This document shows, piece after piece, positions 50,844 through 60,021 of a stretch of DNA of 64,000 bases. The notes under the pieces were generated by a model, which did no database searches, was not told where the DNA came from, and was given only the letters and a program-made list of their open reading frames with translations. The DNA is from Pseudomonas sp. B20(2017) (lineage in GTDB: Bacteria > Pseudomonadota > Gammaproteobacteria > Pseudomonadales > Pseudomonadaceae). The stretch spans positions 372,001 to 436,000 of the forward strand of contig NZ_NEJP01000002.1 in the NCBI RefSeq assembly GCF_002113125.1, in the 5' to 3' direction. Numbering within the stretch: position 1 is the first letter of the stretch; every line of letters begins with the position of its first letter. The position numbers and the translations under genes were made by a program.

Positions 50844-51917
50844 ATGAATCTGGCGCAGAACATCATGGAAAACCAACGCGGCAAAGGCTTGTCATTCGCC
50901 AAGCGCATTTATTTGCCACGGGCCATCGGTTTGGGCATCGGTTTTTTCAGTGTCGGTGCCGCGCTGTATCCGTTGAACATGCCGGGCTGGCTCTGGGCGC
51001 TGTTGCTGTTCAACGGTTTTCTCTGGCCGCACGTGGCTTATCAATGGTCGACCCGCTCGGCTTTCCCCTATCGCGCCGAACGCCGCAACCTGCTCTATGA
51101 CTCGGTGTGCGGCGGTTTCTGGACCGCATGTTTCCAGTTCAACCCGCTGACCACCGTGACCATCCTGTCGATGATGACCATGAACAACGTGGCCGCCGGC
51201 GGCCAGCGTCTGTTCCTGCTCGGCGCCCTCGCCCAAGTGATTGGCGTGCTGCTGGGCTGGTCGGTGTTCGGCGTCAATTTCACCTTGACGGCCACGCAGA
51301 CTCAGGTCTGGGCCTGCCTGCCGATGCTGACCCTTTATCCGTTGGCGCTGGGCATGGTTTGTTACCGTTTGGCGATCAAACTCGCCGAACACAAACGCAG
51401 CTTGAGCGCCTTGAGCCGCACCGACAGCCTGACCGGCCTGCTCAACCACGGCGCCTGGAAAGACTTGCTGCATCTCAAGTTCCAGCAGTGCCGGCAGCAC
51501 AATTCCCACGCGATTCTGGCGCTGATCGACATCGATCATTTCAAGTCGATCAACGACAGTTACGGGCACATCGTCGGCGATGCGGTGCTGCGGCAATTAA
51601 GTCACGAACTGAAGTTCGTGCTCGACGGAAGCGAGCTGGCCGGACGATACGGCGGCGACGAATTCTGCGTGATCCTGCCCAACCTGCCCCTGAGCAAGGC
51701 TGAAGCGCTGATGGAGCAACTGCGTCAGGCACTGGATCGATACCGCCATCCCGACGTTTCCGAGCTGCGAGTCAGCCTGAGTATTGGGCTTGCTCGCTAT
51801 CAAACCTCTTACACCGATGCCCTTGAGTGGTTCGAAGATTCCGACAAGGCGTTGTACACGGCCAAGCACACGGGACGTAACACGATCAGCGTAGCGTTGA
51901 GCCGAACACCCGCCTGA
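50844..51917 (+). CDS. MASE2-GGDEF diguanylate cyclase
   Basis: A 357-residue inner-membrane cyclase. The N-terminal MASE2 sensor (about 15-180) has four to five membrane helices, and the GGDEF domain (about 195-350) carries an intact RYGGDEF active site (near 265-271). No RxxD inhibitory I-site is seen at the usual place before GGDEF, so product inhibition may be absent. Domain order is like E. coli DgcC (AdrA). It is followed by a chemoreceptor-type gene 168 bp away. Confidence 0.93.
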   Translation: MNLAQNIMENQRGKGLSFAKRIYLPRAIGLGIGFFSVGAALYPLNMPGWLWALLLFNGFLWPHVAYQWSTRSAFPYRAERRNLLYDSVCGGFWTACFQFNPLTTVTILSMMTMNNVAAGGQRLFLLGALAQVIGVLLGWSVFGVNFTLTATQTQVWACLPMLTLYPLALGMVCYRLAIKLAEHKRSLSALSRTDSLTGLLNHGAWKDLLHLKFQQCRQHNSHAILALIDIDHFKSINDSYGHIVGDAVLRQLSHELKFVLDGSELAGRYGGDEFCVILPNLPLSKAEALMEQLRQALDRYRHPDVSELRVSLSIGLARYQTSYTDALEWFEDSDKALYTAKHTGRNTISVALSRTPA

Positions 51918-51919
51918 AA

Positions 51920-51961
51920 AACTTGTACAAAATTGAGAAAAATCGATTTCTTGTACAAGTT
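51920..51961. promoter_or_regulatory. TTGTACAA inverted repeat upstream of the chemoreceptor gene
   Basis: AACTTGTACAA and TTGTACAAGTT are inverted around a 20-bp centre, and a third related TTGTATAAGTT lies at 51972-51982. Three copies of one 8-bp palindrome suggest a cooperative operator for the gene at 52086. The cognate regulator is unknown. Confidence 0.5.
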
Positions 51962-52085
51962 TATAAAGTTTTGTATAAGTTAATCCGCCAGCCGGGATGC
52001 TGGCACACTGCTTCCAGCCATCGAGATATCTGGCTGGCTGACGCGGAAACAGGGACCCCACCTTCAGTCCTATTTCCAGAGTGCC

Positions 52086-53411
52086 ATGAACATGATTTTC
52101 AACCGCTACAAGACTGCCCTCGTCGATCTCCAAAACACCATCAACCAACAAGCCGGCCTGCTGGAGGCGATCAACCGCTCCATGGCAGTGATCGAATTCG
52201 ATGTCGACGGTGTGGTTCTGCGCGCCAACGACAATTTCCTGAAAACCATGGGTTACACGCGTGAACAGGTGGTCGGCCAGCCCCATCGCCATTTCTGTTC
52301 CCCAGAGTTTGCCCGTGGCAATCAGTACACCGAGTTGTGGTCGCGATTGAAAAGCGGCCAATTTCAGTCTGGCACCTTTGAACGTATCGACAGCCAGGGC
52401 CGACCGATCTGGCTCGAAGCCAGCTATAACCCGATCAAGGATGACTCGGGCCGCGTGGTGAAAGTGGTCAAGTACGCCATGGATGTCACCTCGAAGGTGC
52501 AGCAGGAAAGCGAAGCCAATGCGAAATTGCAGGCGATCGACCGCGCCATGGCGGTGATCGAATTCGATCTCGACGGCAATATTCTCACTGCCAATCAGAA
52601 TTTCCTCACACGCATGGGCTACACCCTTGCCGAACTGAAAGGTAAACATCACCGCTTGCTCTGTACCGCTCAACTGGTCAACAGCAGCGCCTACCAGGAT
52701 TTCTGGCGCCGGTTGAATCAGGGCGAACTGTTTCAGGGCCAGTTCGAACGCGTAGACAAACGCGGGCAGACCGTGTGGCTTGAAGCCAATTACAACCCGG
52801 TCTACGACGCCGCCGGCCGCTTGTGCAAAGTCGTAAAATTCGCGTCCGACGTAACCGCCCGGGTCGAGCAGCATGAGCAGGATGCACGCAGCGCCAGCGC
52901 CGCTTATCACATCTCCGTCGCCACCCGAAAAGTCGCCGAGCAAGGTACGCAGGTGATCCAGCAGGCGGCCAGTGAAATGCGCGACATCGCCGACGACATT
53001 GCCGAATCCTCGACCTTGATCGCACAACTGGGCGAACGCTCCGAACAGATCACCGCCATCGTCAACACCATCCGCTCGATTGCCGATCAGACCAATCTGC
53101 TGGCCCTGAACGCTGCCATCGAAGCCGCCCGTGCCGGCGAGCAAGGTCGCGGTTTCGCCGTGGTGGCCGATGAAGTCCGACAACTGGCGGCGCGCACCAG
53201 CGGTTCAACAGCGGAAATATCCAGCATGATCGGCCTGATCCAGAATGAAACCCGTCAGGCGATCAAGAGTATGGAAGGCACTCGAGGACGCGCGGCACAA
53301 GGTGTTGAACTGGCGGATCAGGCTGGTACGGTGATTTTGCAGATCCGTGACGGCGCCAGCGAAGCGGTGGAAGCCGTGAGCATGTTCGCCAATGACCGGG
53401 CGCCGGGTTAA
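52086..53411 (+). CDS. Soluble PAS-PAS methyl-accepting protein (BdlA-like)
   Basis: A 441-residue chemoreceptor-like protein without membrane segments. It has two tandem PAS domains (about 25-140 and 145-260, paired motifs [12 protein letters not shown] and [12 protein letters not shown]) with PAC ends, then the MCP signalling helix (about 300-440, [44 protein letters not shown] region). Same layout as P. aeruginosa BdlA, which links c-di-GMP to biofilm dispersal. It is next to a cyclase, in keeping with such a role. A second in-frame ATG lies two codons in. Confidence 0.9.
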   Translation: MNMIFNRYKTALVDLQNTINQQAGLLEAINRSMAVIEFDVDGVVLRANDNFLKTMGYTREQVVGQPHRHFCSPEFARGNQYTELWSRLKSGQFQSGTFERIDSQGRPIWLEASYNPIKDDSGRVVKVVKYAMDVTSKVQQESEANAKLQAIDRAMAVIEFDLDGNILTANQNFLTRMGYTLAELKGKHHRLLCTAQLVNSSAYQDFWRRLNQGELFQGQFERVDKRGQTVWLEANYNPVYDAAGRLCKVVKFASDVTARVEQHEQDARSASAAYHISVATRKVAEQGTQVIQQAASEMRDIADDIAESSTLIAQLGERSEQITAIVNTIRSIADQTNLLALNAAIEAARAGEQGRGFAVVADEVRQLAARTSGSTAEISSMIGLIQNETRQAIKSMEGTRGRAAQGVELADQAGTVILQIRDGASEAVEAVSMFANDRAPG

Positions 53412-53417
53412 ACACGA

Positions 53418-54296
53418 TCACGGCAAACGCAGCGCCCGCCCCAGTTCATCGAACAACGTGACCACCGAGCGCAATGCGCGGCAGTCCGGGCGGGTCAGCA
53501 GCCACAGCGCGGTGTCGTAACCGTGCAAGGGTTCGCTCAGGGTTTGCAGCCCTTCATTGATGAGAAAGTCCGGCAACGCCGCCACGCCCAGTCCGGCGCG
53601 GACCAACTCCGTCACCGACAGCATGCTGTTGCAGCGATAGCTCGGCGTCACACCGGGCAATTGCTGACGGCGCCAGGCGACGGTCGGGTGATCGGGCAGA
53701 AAGTCGTCCGGCGCGATCCAGGTCAGCGCCGCCAGATCGGCCGCTTCAACCTTTTGTAGATAACGCTGACTGGCGCAGACCCGGTAGGAAATCTTCGCCA
53801 GCTCCCGTCCGACCAGATGCTCCGGCGGCGTACGCGTCAGGCGCACGGCGATGTCGGCATCACGACGGCTGAGGTTGGCGAAATCGTTGGAGGTGCTCAG
53901 CTCGATGGTCAGTGCCGGGTAGTTCGGCATGAACTGCGCCAGCGCCGGCAGCAGCAGACCTTGCAGCACCGAGTCGGTACAAGTCAGACGCACCGTGCCG
54001 CTGACCACTTCCCCGCCCTGCTCCACTCCGACCCGCGCCGCTTCCAGTGCCTGCTCGGCACGTTCTGCCTGCTCAGCAAGGGTCTGCGCAAGGCTGGTGG
54101 GCAAATAACCGGCGCGGCTTTTTTCAAACAGTTGCTGACCGAGTGACGCTTCCAGTCGGCGCACGGCGCGAAACACCGTCGACACATCGACCTTCAACAG
54201 CTGCGCCGCCCGGGCCAGAGAGCCGCCGCGCACTAAAGCGAGGATCAGGGCCAGATCCGGAAAGTCGAGTCGATATTGCGTAGCTGCATTGATCAC
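53418..54296 (-). CDS. LysR family regulator
   Basis: A 292-residue LysR with the N-terminal winged HTH (about 8-65, LVRGGSLARAAQLLKVDVSTVFRAVRRLEASLG) and a C-terminal effector domain. Start GTG at 54296; a longer frame runs leftwards beyond the divergent gene and is not credible. It is divergent, 78 bp apart, from a glutamine-amidotransferase-like gene that it probably controls. Confidence 0.88.
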   Translation of the reverse strand: MINAATQYRLDFPDLALILALVRGGSLARAAQLLKVDVSTVFRAVRRLEASLGQQLFEKSRAGYLPTSLAQTLAEQAERAEQALEAARVGVEQGGEVVSGTVRLTCTDSVLQGLLLPALAQFMPNYPALTIELSTSNDFANLSRRDADIAVRLTRTPPEHLVGRELAKISYRVCASQRYLQKVEAADLAALTWIAPDDFLPDHPTVAWRRQQLPGVTPSYRCNSMLSVTELVRAGLGVAALPDFLINEGLQTLSEPLHGYDTALWLLTRPDCRALRSVVTLFDELGRALRLP

Positions 54297-54374
54297 TTGG
54301 GCAAACGCCAATTTAGAGTGCGTGAACGCCAATCTATAGTGAGCGTCATCACTCAACAAGCACAGCGAGTACTC

Positions 54375-55079
54375 ATGGAATCCAGAGCCCTGCGCATCGC
54401 CCTGATCGGTGATTTCGATCCGCAAGTCACCGCCCACCAGGCCATCCCGGTCGCCCTCGGACTTGCGGCAGAGCACCTTCGCCGTCCGGTCGATTTCGAA
54501 TGGTTGGCCACCGACCGAATCCTGCCCGAAACGCCGCTGCAAACATTCGACGGTTTCTGGTGTGTACCGGCCAGCCCCTATAAAAGCGAAGACGGTGCCC
54601 TGCGGGCCATCCGCTTTGCCCGCGAGCGGCAGCGCCCGTTCCTCGGCACCTGCGGCGGTTTTCAGCATGCGGTGCTGGAGTTCTCCCGCAACGTGCTGGG
54701 TTGGGCCGACGCCGAACATGGCGAAACTTCGCCCGACTCCAGTCGCGCGGTGCTCTCGCCGTTGACGTGTTCATTGGTGGAAGCCGTGGACAGCATCCAT
54801 CTGGTGCCCGGTTCGTTGATCGCCAACGCGTACGAAACGTCGGAGATTCACGAAGGCTATCGCTGCCGCTACGGTGTGAATCCGCAGTTCGAACGAGAGT
54901 TGCTGACCCATGAACTACACGCCGTGGGTCACGATTCGGCAGGCGATCTGCGCGCCATCGAACTGAAAAACCATGTGTTCTTTGTCGCCACACTGTTCCA
55001 GCCGGAACGCGCAGCGCTCAAGGGGAAATTGCCGCCATTGGTGCGAGCGTTTGTCGAAGCCTGCTCGGAGCAACCTTGA
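54375..55079 (+). CDS. CTP-synthase-C-terminal-like amidotransferase homologue
   Basis: A 234-residue class I glutamine-amidotransferase-like protein resembling the C-terminal domain of CTP synthase. The nucleophile elbow FLGTCGGFQHA has C93, but the triad His is replaced: the FHPE motif reads FQPE (Q209, E211). Glutaminase activity should be impaired unless another His serves. It stands alone, without a synthetase domain, and overlaps the ABM gene by one base (TGATG). Related standalone proteins include selenocysteine forms; here the codon is TGC. Confidence 0.8.
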   Translation: MESRALRIALIGDFDPQVTAHQAIPVALGLAAEHLRRPVDFEWLATDRILPETPLQTFDGFWCVPASPYKSEDGALRAIRFARERQRPFLGTCGGFQHAVLEFSRNVLGWADAEHGETSPDSSRAVLSPLTCSLVEAVDSIHLVPGSLIANAYETSEIHEGYRCRYGVNPQFERELLTHELHAVGHDSAGDLRAIELKNHVFFVATLFQPERAALKGKLPPLVRAFVEACSEQP

Positions 55080-55393
55080 TGAAACCGAACACTGAATGTT
55101 TCGCCGTGATCTTCACCTCGACCCGCACCGAGGGCGACAACGGCTATGCCGAGGCCTCCGGGCGCATGATGCAATTGGTGACCGAGCAACCGGGTTTTCT
55201 GGGCATCGATTCGATCCGGGGGGCGGACGGGGTGGGGATTACGGTTTCGTACTGGGAGAGTGAGGCGGCGATTCTGGCCTGGCGTGACCATCCGGAGCAC
55301 CGGGTGATTCAGGCGCGTGGGCGGGCCGAGTGGTATTCGGCGTTTCATACGCGGGTGTGTCGGGTGGAGCGGGAGTATCGGTTCGGCCAGTGA
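55079..55393 (+). CDS. Antibiotic-biosynthesis-monooxygenase-domain protein
   Basis: A 104-residue dimeric alpha-beta barrel (ABM) protein with the family pattern MMQLVTEQPGFLGID and SYWESEAAILAWRDHPEHR. ABM enzymes oxidise small aromatic or quinone substrates, or degrade haem. Coupled by a 1-base overlap to the amidotransferase-like gene, so they act together or are coexpressed. Substrate unknown. Confidence 0.85.
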   Translation: MKPNTECFAVIFTSTRTEGDNGYAEASGRMMQLVTEQPGFLGIDSIRGADGVGITVSYWESEAAILAWRDHPEHRVIQARGRAEWYSAFHTRVCRVEREYRFGQ

Positions 55394-55415
55394 GTACTAA
55401 GGTGTATTCACTGGC

Positions 55416-55504
55416 CCCTTCGCGGGCAAGCCCGCTCCCACAGGGTACTGCGTTGTTCTCAAGATCACGCGGGACCTGTGGGAGCGGGCTTGCCCCGGGC
55501 GGCG
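55416..55504. repeat. REP pair, GGGCTTGCCC variant
   Basis: CCTTCGCGGGCAAGCCCGCTCCCACA and an inverted TGTGGGAGCGGGCTTGCCCCGGGC arm, with a downstream CGGCGTTCCGACGATGAGG tail like that found in the element at 62900. Confidence 0.88.
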
Positions 55505-55540
55505 TTCCGACGATGAGGCCGGAACAGTCACGACCAGACT

Positions 55541-55867
55541 TCAGCCCTTCACCAGACTACGCACCGCCTCAATCTCCGGCACTTCCCGTTTATTCATATA
55601 AACGCGCAACGGCTCGGTAATGTTGATCCGGTCATCGATGTTCTGGTCCAGCAGCAACTGGATCAGTTCGCGCTTGAGGGTCATGGTCTGTTCGGTGGTC
55701 GGTGCCCAGACGAATTCGCTGCACGGGATGATGCCGTCATCGGCCACGTCCATGCCAAACGAATCCTCACTGAAGCGCACGATGTACTGGCCGGTCTTGC
55801 GGTTGAGGCCGACAAAGCCCTTGAGGTCGTCGGCGGCCTGGCAGATGAGTTGCGATGTGATGCGCAT
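55541..55867 (-). CDS. DUF2025 family protein
   Basis: A 108-residue protein of the Pseudomonas DUF2025 family (FSEDSFGMDVADDGIIPCSEFVWAP, LKRELIQLLLDQNIDDRINI). Small, soluble, acidic; no function established. Start ATG at 55867 (MRITSQLICQ). Between two divergently arranged transcription units. Confidence 0.75.
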   Translation of the reverse strand: MRITSQLICQAADDLKGFVGLNRKTGQYIVRFSEDSFGMDVADDGIIPCSEFVWAPTTEQTMTLKRELIQLLLDQNIDDRINITEPLRVYMNKREVPEIEAVRSLVKG

Positions 55868-56084
55868 GGTAAACCTCACGAAAAGGATCGATGGTCTACA
55901 CGCAGGGCAATGAGTGGCGCGCCCTCTGCCGGGGCGGTTGCCGTGGCCAAGCGTACTGCAAACAAACGCACAAAAGTGCGGAAATTTTCGCTTTCAGTAC
56001 GTTTATGTCGGTCTTGCGATAGCACGTTTTCGTTTGAGTTGCTAAAAGGGACATCTTCGAAAATACCTGCGAAAGGACCTCGAC

Positions 56085-57212
56085 ATGCCCGCCACTTTTA
56101 CCAAAAGCGCTCTGCTGCTGAGTCTGATGCTCGGCCTCGGTCAGGCCCACGCCGCCAGCCAGCCAACACCGGTTGCGCTCGCTGCCTCCGAGGGCATTCC
56201 GCACCCGGCGGTGATCGCCCACCGTGGCGCCTCCTTCGACGCACCGGAATCCACCGCAGCGTCCTACAAACTGGCCCGTGACCTGGGCGCCGACTACCTG
56301 GAAATGGACTTGCAGCGCAGCAAGGACGGCGTGCTGTTCGCCCTGCACGACGACAATCTGCAGCGCACCACCGACGTCGCCACCAAATTTCCGGAGCGCA
56401 AGGACAGCCCGGCCAATGCCTTCACCATGGCCGAACTGAAAACCCTCGACGCCGGCAGCTGGTACAACGCCAAGTACCCGGATCGCGCGCGCCCGTCCTA
56501 TGTCGGTCTGAAGATTCTGACCCTCGACGAAATCATCGACATCGCCCAGGCCAATCCGAAGCACAAGCCGGGCCTGTACATCGAAACCAAGGAGCCGAAG
56601 CTGTTCCCGGGGATCGAACATGACCTGAAGGAAAAACTCCAGGCCCGCGGCTGGCTGATACCGGCCGGCGCCAAACAGGCTAAAAACGTCGCCAGCGTCG
56701 GCGAGAGCAACGGCAAGGTGATCCTGCAGACCTTCGAGAAGAGCAGCCTGGAAATGCTGCAAAAGGAAATGCCGCAGGTGCCGAAGATCCTGTTGCTGTG
56801 GGTGGGCGAAGGCAGCATCGAGCCGAAATCCAAAGTGACCTTTGCCGAATCCGGCGAGAAGGACAAGAACGCGTTCTACGGCAAGCAAGAGCCGAAATCC
56901 GAAGCCGAATTCAAGCAGTGGATCGACTACGCCAAGGCTCAGGGAGCAATCGGCACCGGCCCTTCGGCGAAGCTGACCCACGGCGGCGATCAGAGCTATT
57001 CGGATCTGGTGCAGCCTTGGATGAACAAGTACACCCACGACAAGGGTCTGCTTGTGCACGTCTACACCGTGGATGAGCCGGTGGACTTCAAGAAAGTCAT
57101 GGCTTCTGGCGTCGACGGCATCTTCACCAACCGCGCCAGCGAACTGCTGAAGTTCTACAAACGCCCGGCCGCCGCCAGTGTGGATCAGGTGTTGAAGAAC
57201 AACGGTTTCTGA
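56085..57212 (+). CDS. glpQ: Periplasmic glycerophosphodiester phosphodiesterase
   Basis: A 375-residue GDPD with a signal peptide (about 1-23, ending AHAAS). Catalytic segments: IAHRGASFDAPEST (His and Arg near 46), the metal Glu/Asp in YLEMDLQRS and the second His in FALHDDNL. It hydrolyses glycerophosphodiesters to glycerol 3-phosphate and alcohol in the periplasm. It overlaps the following AraC gene start by one base. Confidence 0.92.
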   Translation: MPATFTKSALLLSLMLGLGQAHAASQPTPVALAASEGIPHPAVIAHRGASFDAPESTAASYKLARDLGADYLEMDLQRSKDGVLFALHDDNLQRTTDVATKFPERKDSPANAFTMAELKTLDAGSWYNAKYPDRARPSYVGLKILTLDEIIDIAQANPKHKPGLYIETKEPKLFPGIEHDLKEKLQARGWLIPAGAKQAKNVASVGESNGKVILQTFEKSSLEMLQKEMPQVPKILLLWVGEGSIEPKSKVTFAESGEKDKNAFYGKQEPKSEAEFKQWIDYAKAQGAIGTGPSAKLTHGGDQSYSDLVQPWMNKYTHDKGLLVHVYTVDEPVDFKKVMASGVDGIFTNRASELLKFYKRPAAASVDQVLKNNGF

Positions 57213-57895
57213 TGCAACCGGACACCCCGTGGACAGGCCGCCTCTGGCTGGGGCACGACCATGGCCTGATCCACGGGATGTCGGGGCGCACTGCGCCCCA
57301 CTCTCACTACGCACACCAACTGATTCTTGCCCCTGACCGCCCGGTGACTGTGCTGGTCGAGGACAACCCCGTCACCACTTCCCGCCTGCTGATTGCCTCG
57401 CAGACTCGGCATGCGATTGTCGAGGCGACGGATCCAGTGTTCACCGTTTACGCCGAACCGTTGCGGTTTGATGCCGAGACATTGCGCGATGCGCTGTTCG
57501 ACATCGAGTGGTCGCTGCCGACGCTGGATCACGCCATTGGACAATGCCCGCGTCGCCCTCTGAATGACCCGCGAATCGAACGGGCCCTCGCCAATGTCGA
57601 TGCTTCGCTGTCGAGCAAAGTCGCCGCCAGCGCCGTGGCCGATTCAGCCCATGTGTCGCTGAGCCAGTTGCAGCGGTTGTTCGTCAGCCAGGTCGGTTTG
57701 CCGGTGCGACGGCTGGTGCTGTGGCGGCGACTGCGGCTGGCAATGGCCGCGATTCTGGCGGGCAGCCCGGTAACCGACGCCGCACACGCCGCCGGGTTTG
57801 CCGACTCCGCACACTTCTCCCGCAGCCTGAAAAAACTCTTTGGGGTCACGGCGCGTCAGGCGTTGCAGCACATCGAATTGCGCCTGCTGGACTGA
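57212..57895 (+). CDS. AraC family regulator
   Basis: A 227-residue regulator with a short N-terminal sensor and a C-terminal AraC HTH pair (about 135-220, SAHFSRSLKKLFGVTARQ). Its ATG overlaps the glpQ stop (TGATG), so it is translated from the same mRNA and may regulate phosphodiester use or the neighbouring genes. Convergent with the hydroxylase gene. Confidence 0.85.
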   Translation: MQPDTPWTGRLWLGHDHGLIHGMSGRTAPHSHYAHQLILAPDRPVTVLVEDNPVTTSRLLIASQTRHAIVEATDPVFTVYAEPLRFDAETLRDALFDIEWSLPTLDHAIGQCPRRPLNDPRIERALANVDASLSSKVAASAVADSAHVSLSQLQRLFVSQVGLPVRRLVLWRRLRLAMAAILAGSPVTDAAHAAGFADSAHFSRSLKKLFGVTARQALQHIELRLLD

Positions 57896-57896
57896 C

Positions 57897-58775
57897 TCAA
57901 CGTCTCAAGCCCTCCGGCACTTTCGGCTCCTTGCCCAGCGTTGCCGGTTCGAATGGATCGAGTAACTGGGCCACGTAGTCACGGGGAAAATCCGGACGGC
58001 TGCCGATGCCCAGATCGCCCTCGCCGATCCGGTATTTCTCGGTGTAAAAACCGGTCCCCAACAGCCAGTCCCACAAGGTGAAGAACAGCCCGAAATTGAC
58101 GTCACCGGCGCGCCCGTACTTCATGTGATGAAAGCGGTGCAGCGGCGCCCAGGCGAAAATCCAGCGCAACGGGCCAATACGTATGTCGACATTCGAATGC
58201 TGCAACAACAGCTGGATCGCAATCGCGAACGCCAGCAACACCGCAACTTCGGACGAAATGCCCAGCACCAGTAACGGCAACAACCCCGCCGTCGCCTCCA
58301 GCAATTGATGCAGTGGATGTTTCATCAAACCGTTGAACCCGTAGAGCCGCTCGACACTGTGATGAATCGCGTGCAAACGCCACATCCACGGCACGCGATG
58401 ACTGGCGTAATGCATCAGGCTCATGCCTGCATCGGCGATGAACATCGCAAGCAGCACTTGCAGCCACAACGGCCAGTTCGACGGCCAGGCCCCGTCAATC
58501 GCCAGCAGCGCCACCAGCCCCGGCAATGCCAGCAGGCCGACGGCATTCAGCGCTTCGTTGACGAGCGCGTGCAGGATGTCGCGACGGCGGTGACCGGCGG
58601 GACGGTTCCAGTTCACTTCATAAGGCAATAGCCATTCACCCGCAAACGATACCGCCAGCGCCACAACAAACAGCGGCAACAACCACACCAGCGAATACCC
58701 CGCCAACCCTATTGCGCCGCCAATAAATCCAACGCAGAACAACGGCGCGTACAGCCACGAAAAGATGCGTTTCAT
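57897..58775 (-). CDS. Sterol desaturase/fatty acid hydroxylase family protein
   Basis: A 292-residue membrane enzyme with three His boxes: HYASH (HxxxH), HAIHH (HxxHH) and HRFHH (HxxHH), between predicted membrane helices. Di-iron membrane hydroxylases of this group act on fatty-acid, sterol or hopanoid lipids; the substrate here is unknown. The start at 58775 has GGAGG six bases upstream. Convergent with the AraC gene; only one base separates the two stops. Confidence 0.88.
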   Translation of the reverse strand: MKRIFSWLYAPLFCVGFIGGAIGLAGYSLVWLLPLFVVALAVSFAGEWLLPYEVNWNRPAGHRRRDILHALVNEALNAVGLLALPGLVALLAIDGAWPSNWPLWLQVLLAMFIADAGMSLMHYASHRVPWMWRLHAIHHSVERLYGFNGLMKHPLHQLLEATAGLLPLLVLGISSEVAVLLAFAIAIQLLLQHSNVDIRIGPLRWIFAWAPLHRFHHMKYGRAGDVNFGLFFTLWDWLLGTGFYTEKYRIGEGDLGIGSRPDFPRDYVAQLLDPFEPATLGKEPKVPEGLRR

Positions 58776-58927
58776 GCCCACCTCCATTAATCGAAGGCTG
58801 AGCATGAAAGTTGGCGCAAAACCGCAATTGAACAAACGACGCAAACCGCTCGGGTGTTTTTAAGGGTGAATTAAGTTGCGGTGATTAACCTGAACGCACT
58901 TAAACGAATCACCCAAAGGAATAACCG

Positions 58928-59233
58928 ATGAAAACCCTGACTGCCCTGTTTACCGCTGCCGCCCTGACCCTCACCGCTGGCCTGGCCCAGGCTGACGTTC
59001 GCGTTGACCAGATCCCGCAACTGGTCAAGGAAGGCAAGATCAAGTCGCTAGAGTCGATGAACGCAGAAGCGCTGAAACTGCATCCGGGTGCGACCATTAC
59101 CGACACGGATCTGGATAACCACTTCAATGGTTATGAGTACGAAGTTGAACTGCGTACTGCTGATGGCAAGGAGTTCGATGTGGACTTCGACGCTACCACC
59201 GGCAAAGTGCTGAGCAACAAGCAAGACACGTGA
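58928..59233 (+). CDS. Secreted PepSY domain protein
   Basis: A 101-residue periplasmic protein with a signal peptide (about 1-22, ending LAQAD) and a PepSY fold (about 30-100, YEVELRTADGKEFDVDFDATTGKVL). PepSY proteins often act as protease inhibitors or in cell-envelope sensing. Family members near two-component genes are common, but none are adjacent here. Confidence 0.88.
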   Translation: MKTLTALFTAAALTLTAGLAQADVRVDQIPQLVKEGKIKSLESMNAEALKLHPGATITDTDLDNHFNGYEYEVELRTADGKEFDVDFDATTGKVLSNKQDT

Positions 59234-59248
59234 TTGACCCAACTCTCC

Positions 59249-59339
59249 CTGTGGGAGCGAGCTTGCTCGCGACGGCGTCCGGTCGGCCAACCAAGAGGTT
59301 GACTGAACCACCGCCATCGCGAGCAAGCTCGCTCCCACA
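59249..59339. repeat. REP pair
   Basis: TGTGGGAGCGAGCTTGCTCGCG and its inverted copy about 45 bp apart, between the PepSY gene and a convergent gene. Confidence 0.9.
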
Positions 59340-59355
59340 TTTTTTATGTTTGAGT

Positions 59356-59799
59356 TCAGACTGAGGTGCTGACCAGCGAACCCGACGTGCTCGAATCCGA
59401 ATCTTGCAACGCCTGCAACAACGCCGCCGTCGCCGTTTGCAACGAAGCCGAGGTGCTGGTGACCTGAGCTTGCGCGGCGGCGACTTCGGTCATCTTGGCC
59501 TGATCACTTTCCTTTTTGGCTTGGGCTGCTTGCAACGCCTGCTGCTCTTCCTGCAACTGCTTCTGCAGCTCGGCAATCTGCTTGCGCAGTTCTTTCACGG
59601 TATCGGATTCATCGCTGCTGGAACTGCTGTCCCCCGCCGGCGCCGCGCCGCCGCCCGCCGCGACTTGGCTGGTGTCGGCTTTCACGCCGGTGCTGGCCGC
59701 CGCGGTGGTCGAGGTGTCGTCACCGGTGTCGGCAATCGAGGTTTTGCTGGTGGGCGTGGTGACGGTCTGATTGATCGAAACAGACGTGATGCTGACCAT
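59356..59799 (-). CDS. Coiled-coil protein of unknown function
   Basis: A 147-residue low-complexity protein rich in Thr, Ser and Ala with a central heptad-like helix (about 70-115, KELRKQIAELQKQLQEEQQALQAAQAKKE). No signal peptide. Start ATG at 59799 (MVSITSVSIN). No family recognised. Confidence 0.65.
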   Translation of the reverse strand: MVSITSVSINQTVTTPTSKTSIADTGDDTSTTAAASTGVKADTSQVAAGGGAAPAGDSSSSSDESDTVKELRKQIAELQKQLQEEQQALQAAQAKKESDQAKMTEVAAAQAQVTSTSASLQTATAALLQALQDSDSSTSGSLVSTSV

Positions 59800-60021
59800 G
59801 GGGAATTTCCAATGCCGGTGATAGATAACCGGGCATCGGCGGCGGTCTGCACGAATTGAGATCGACTGTGTACCGACTCGGTATCCGAACCGGTACACAG
59901 TCATTGGCCGATCAGATTTCACGTCACCCTGCCGTCACACAACCGTCATGTGACATGGCGATGATGCGGCTCAGGTGAATCTGCAAATCCCGCGACAGAC
60001 GCCTCCTCGCAGCGAGCCTTC

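Noticed and set aside
52000..52025. Sigma-54 promoter before the BdlA-like gene (TGGCAC near 52001)
   Set aside because: The -12 GC doublet is missing at the required spacing.
54375..55079. Selenocysteine at the catalytic position of the amidotransferase homologue
   Set aside because: The codon at residue 93 is TGC, an ordinary Cys codon, with no in-frame TGA.
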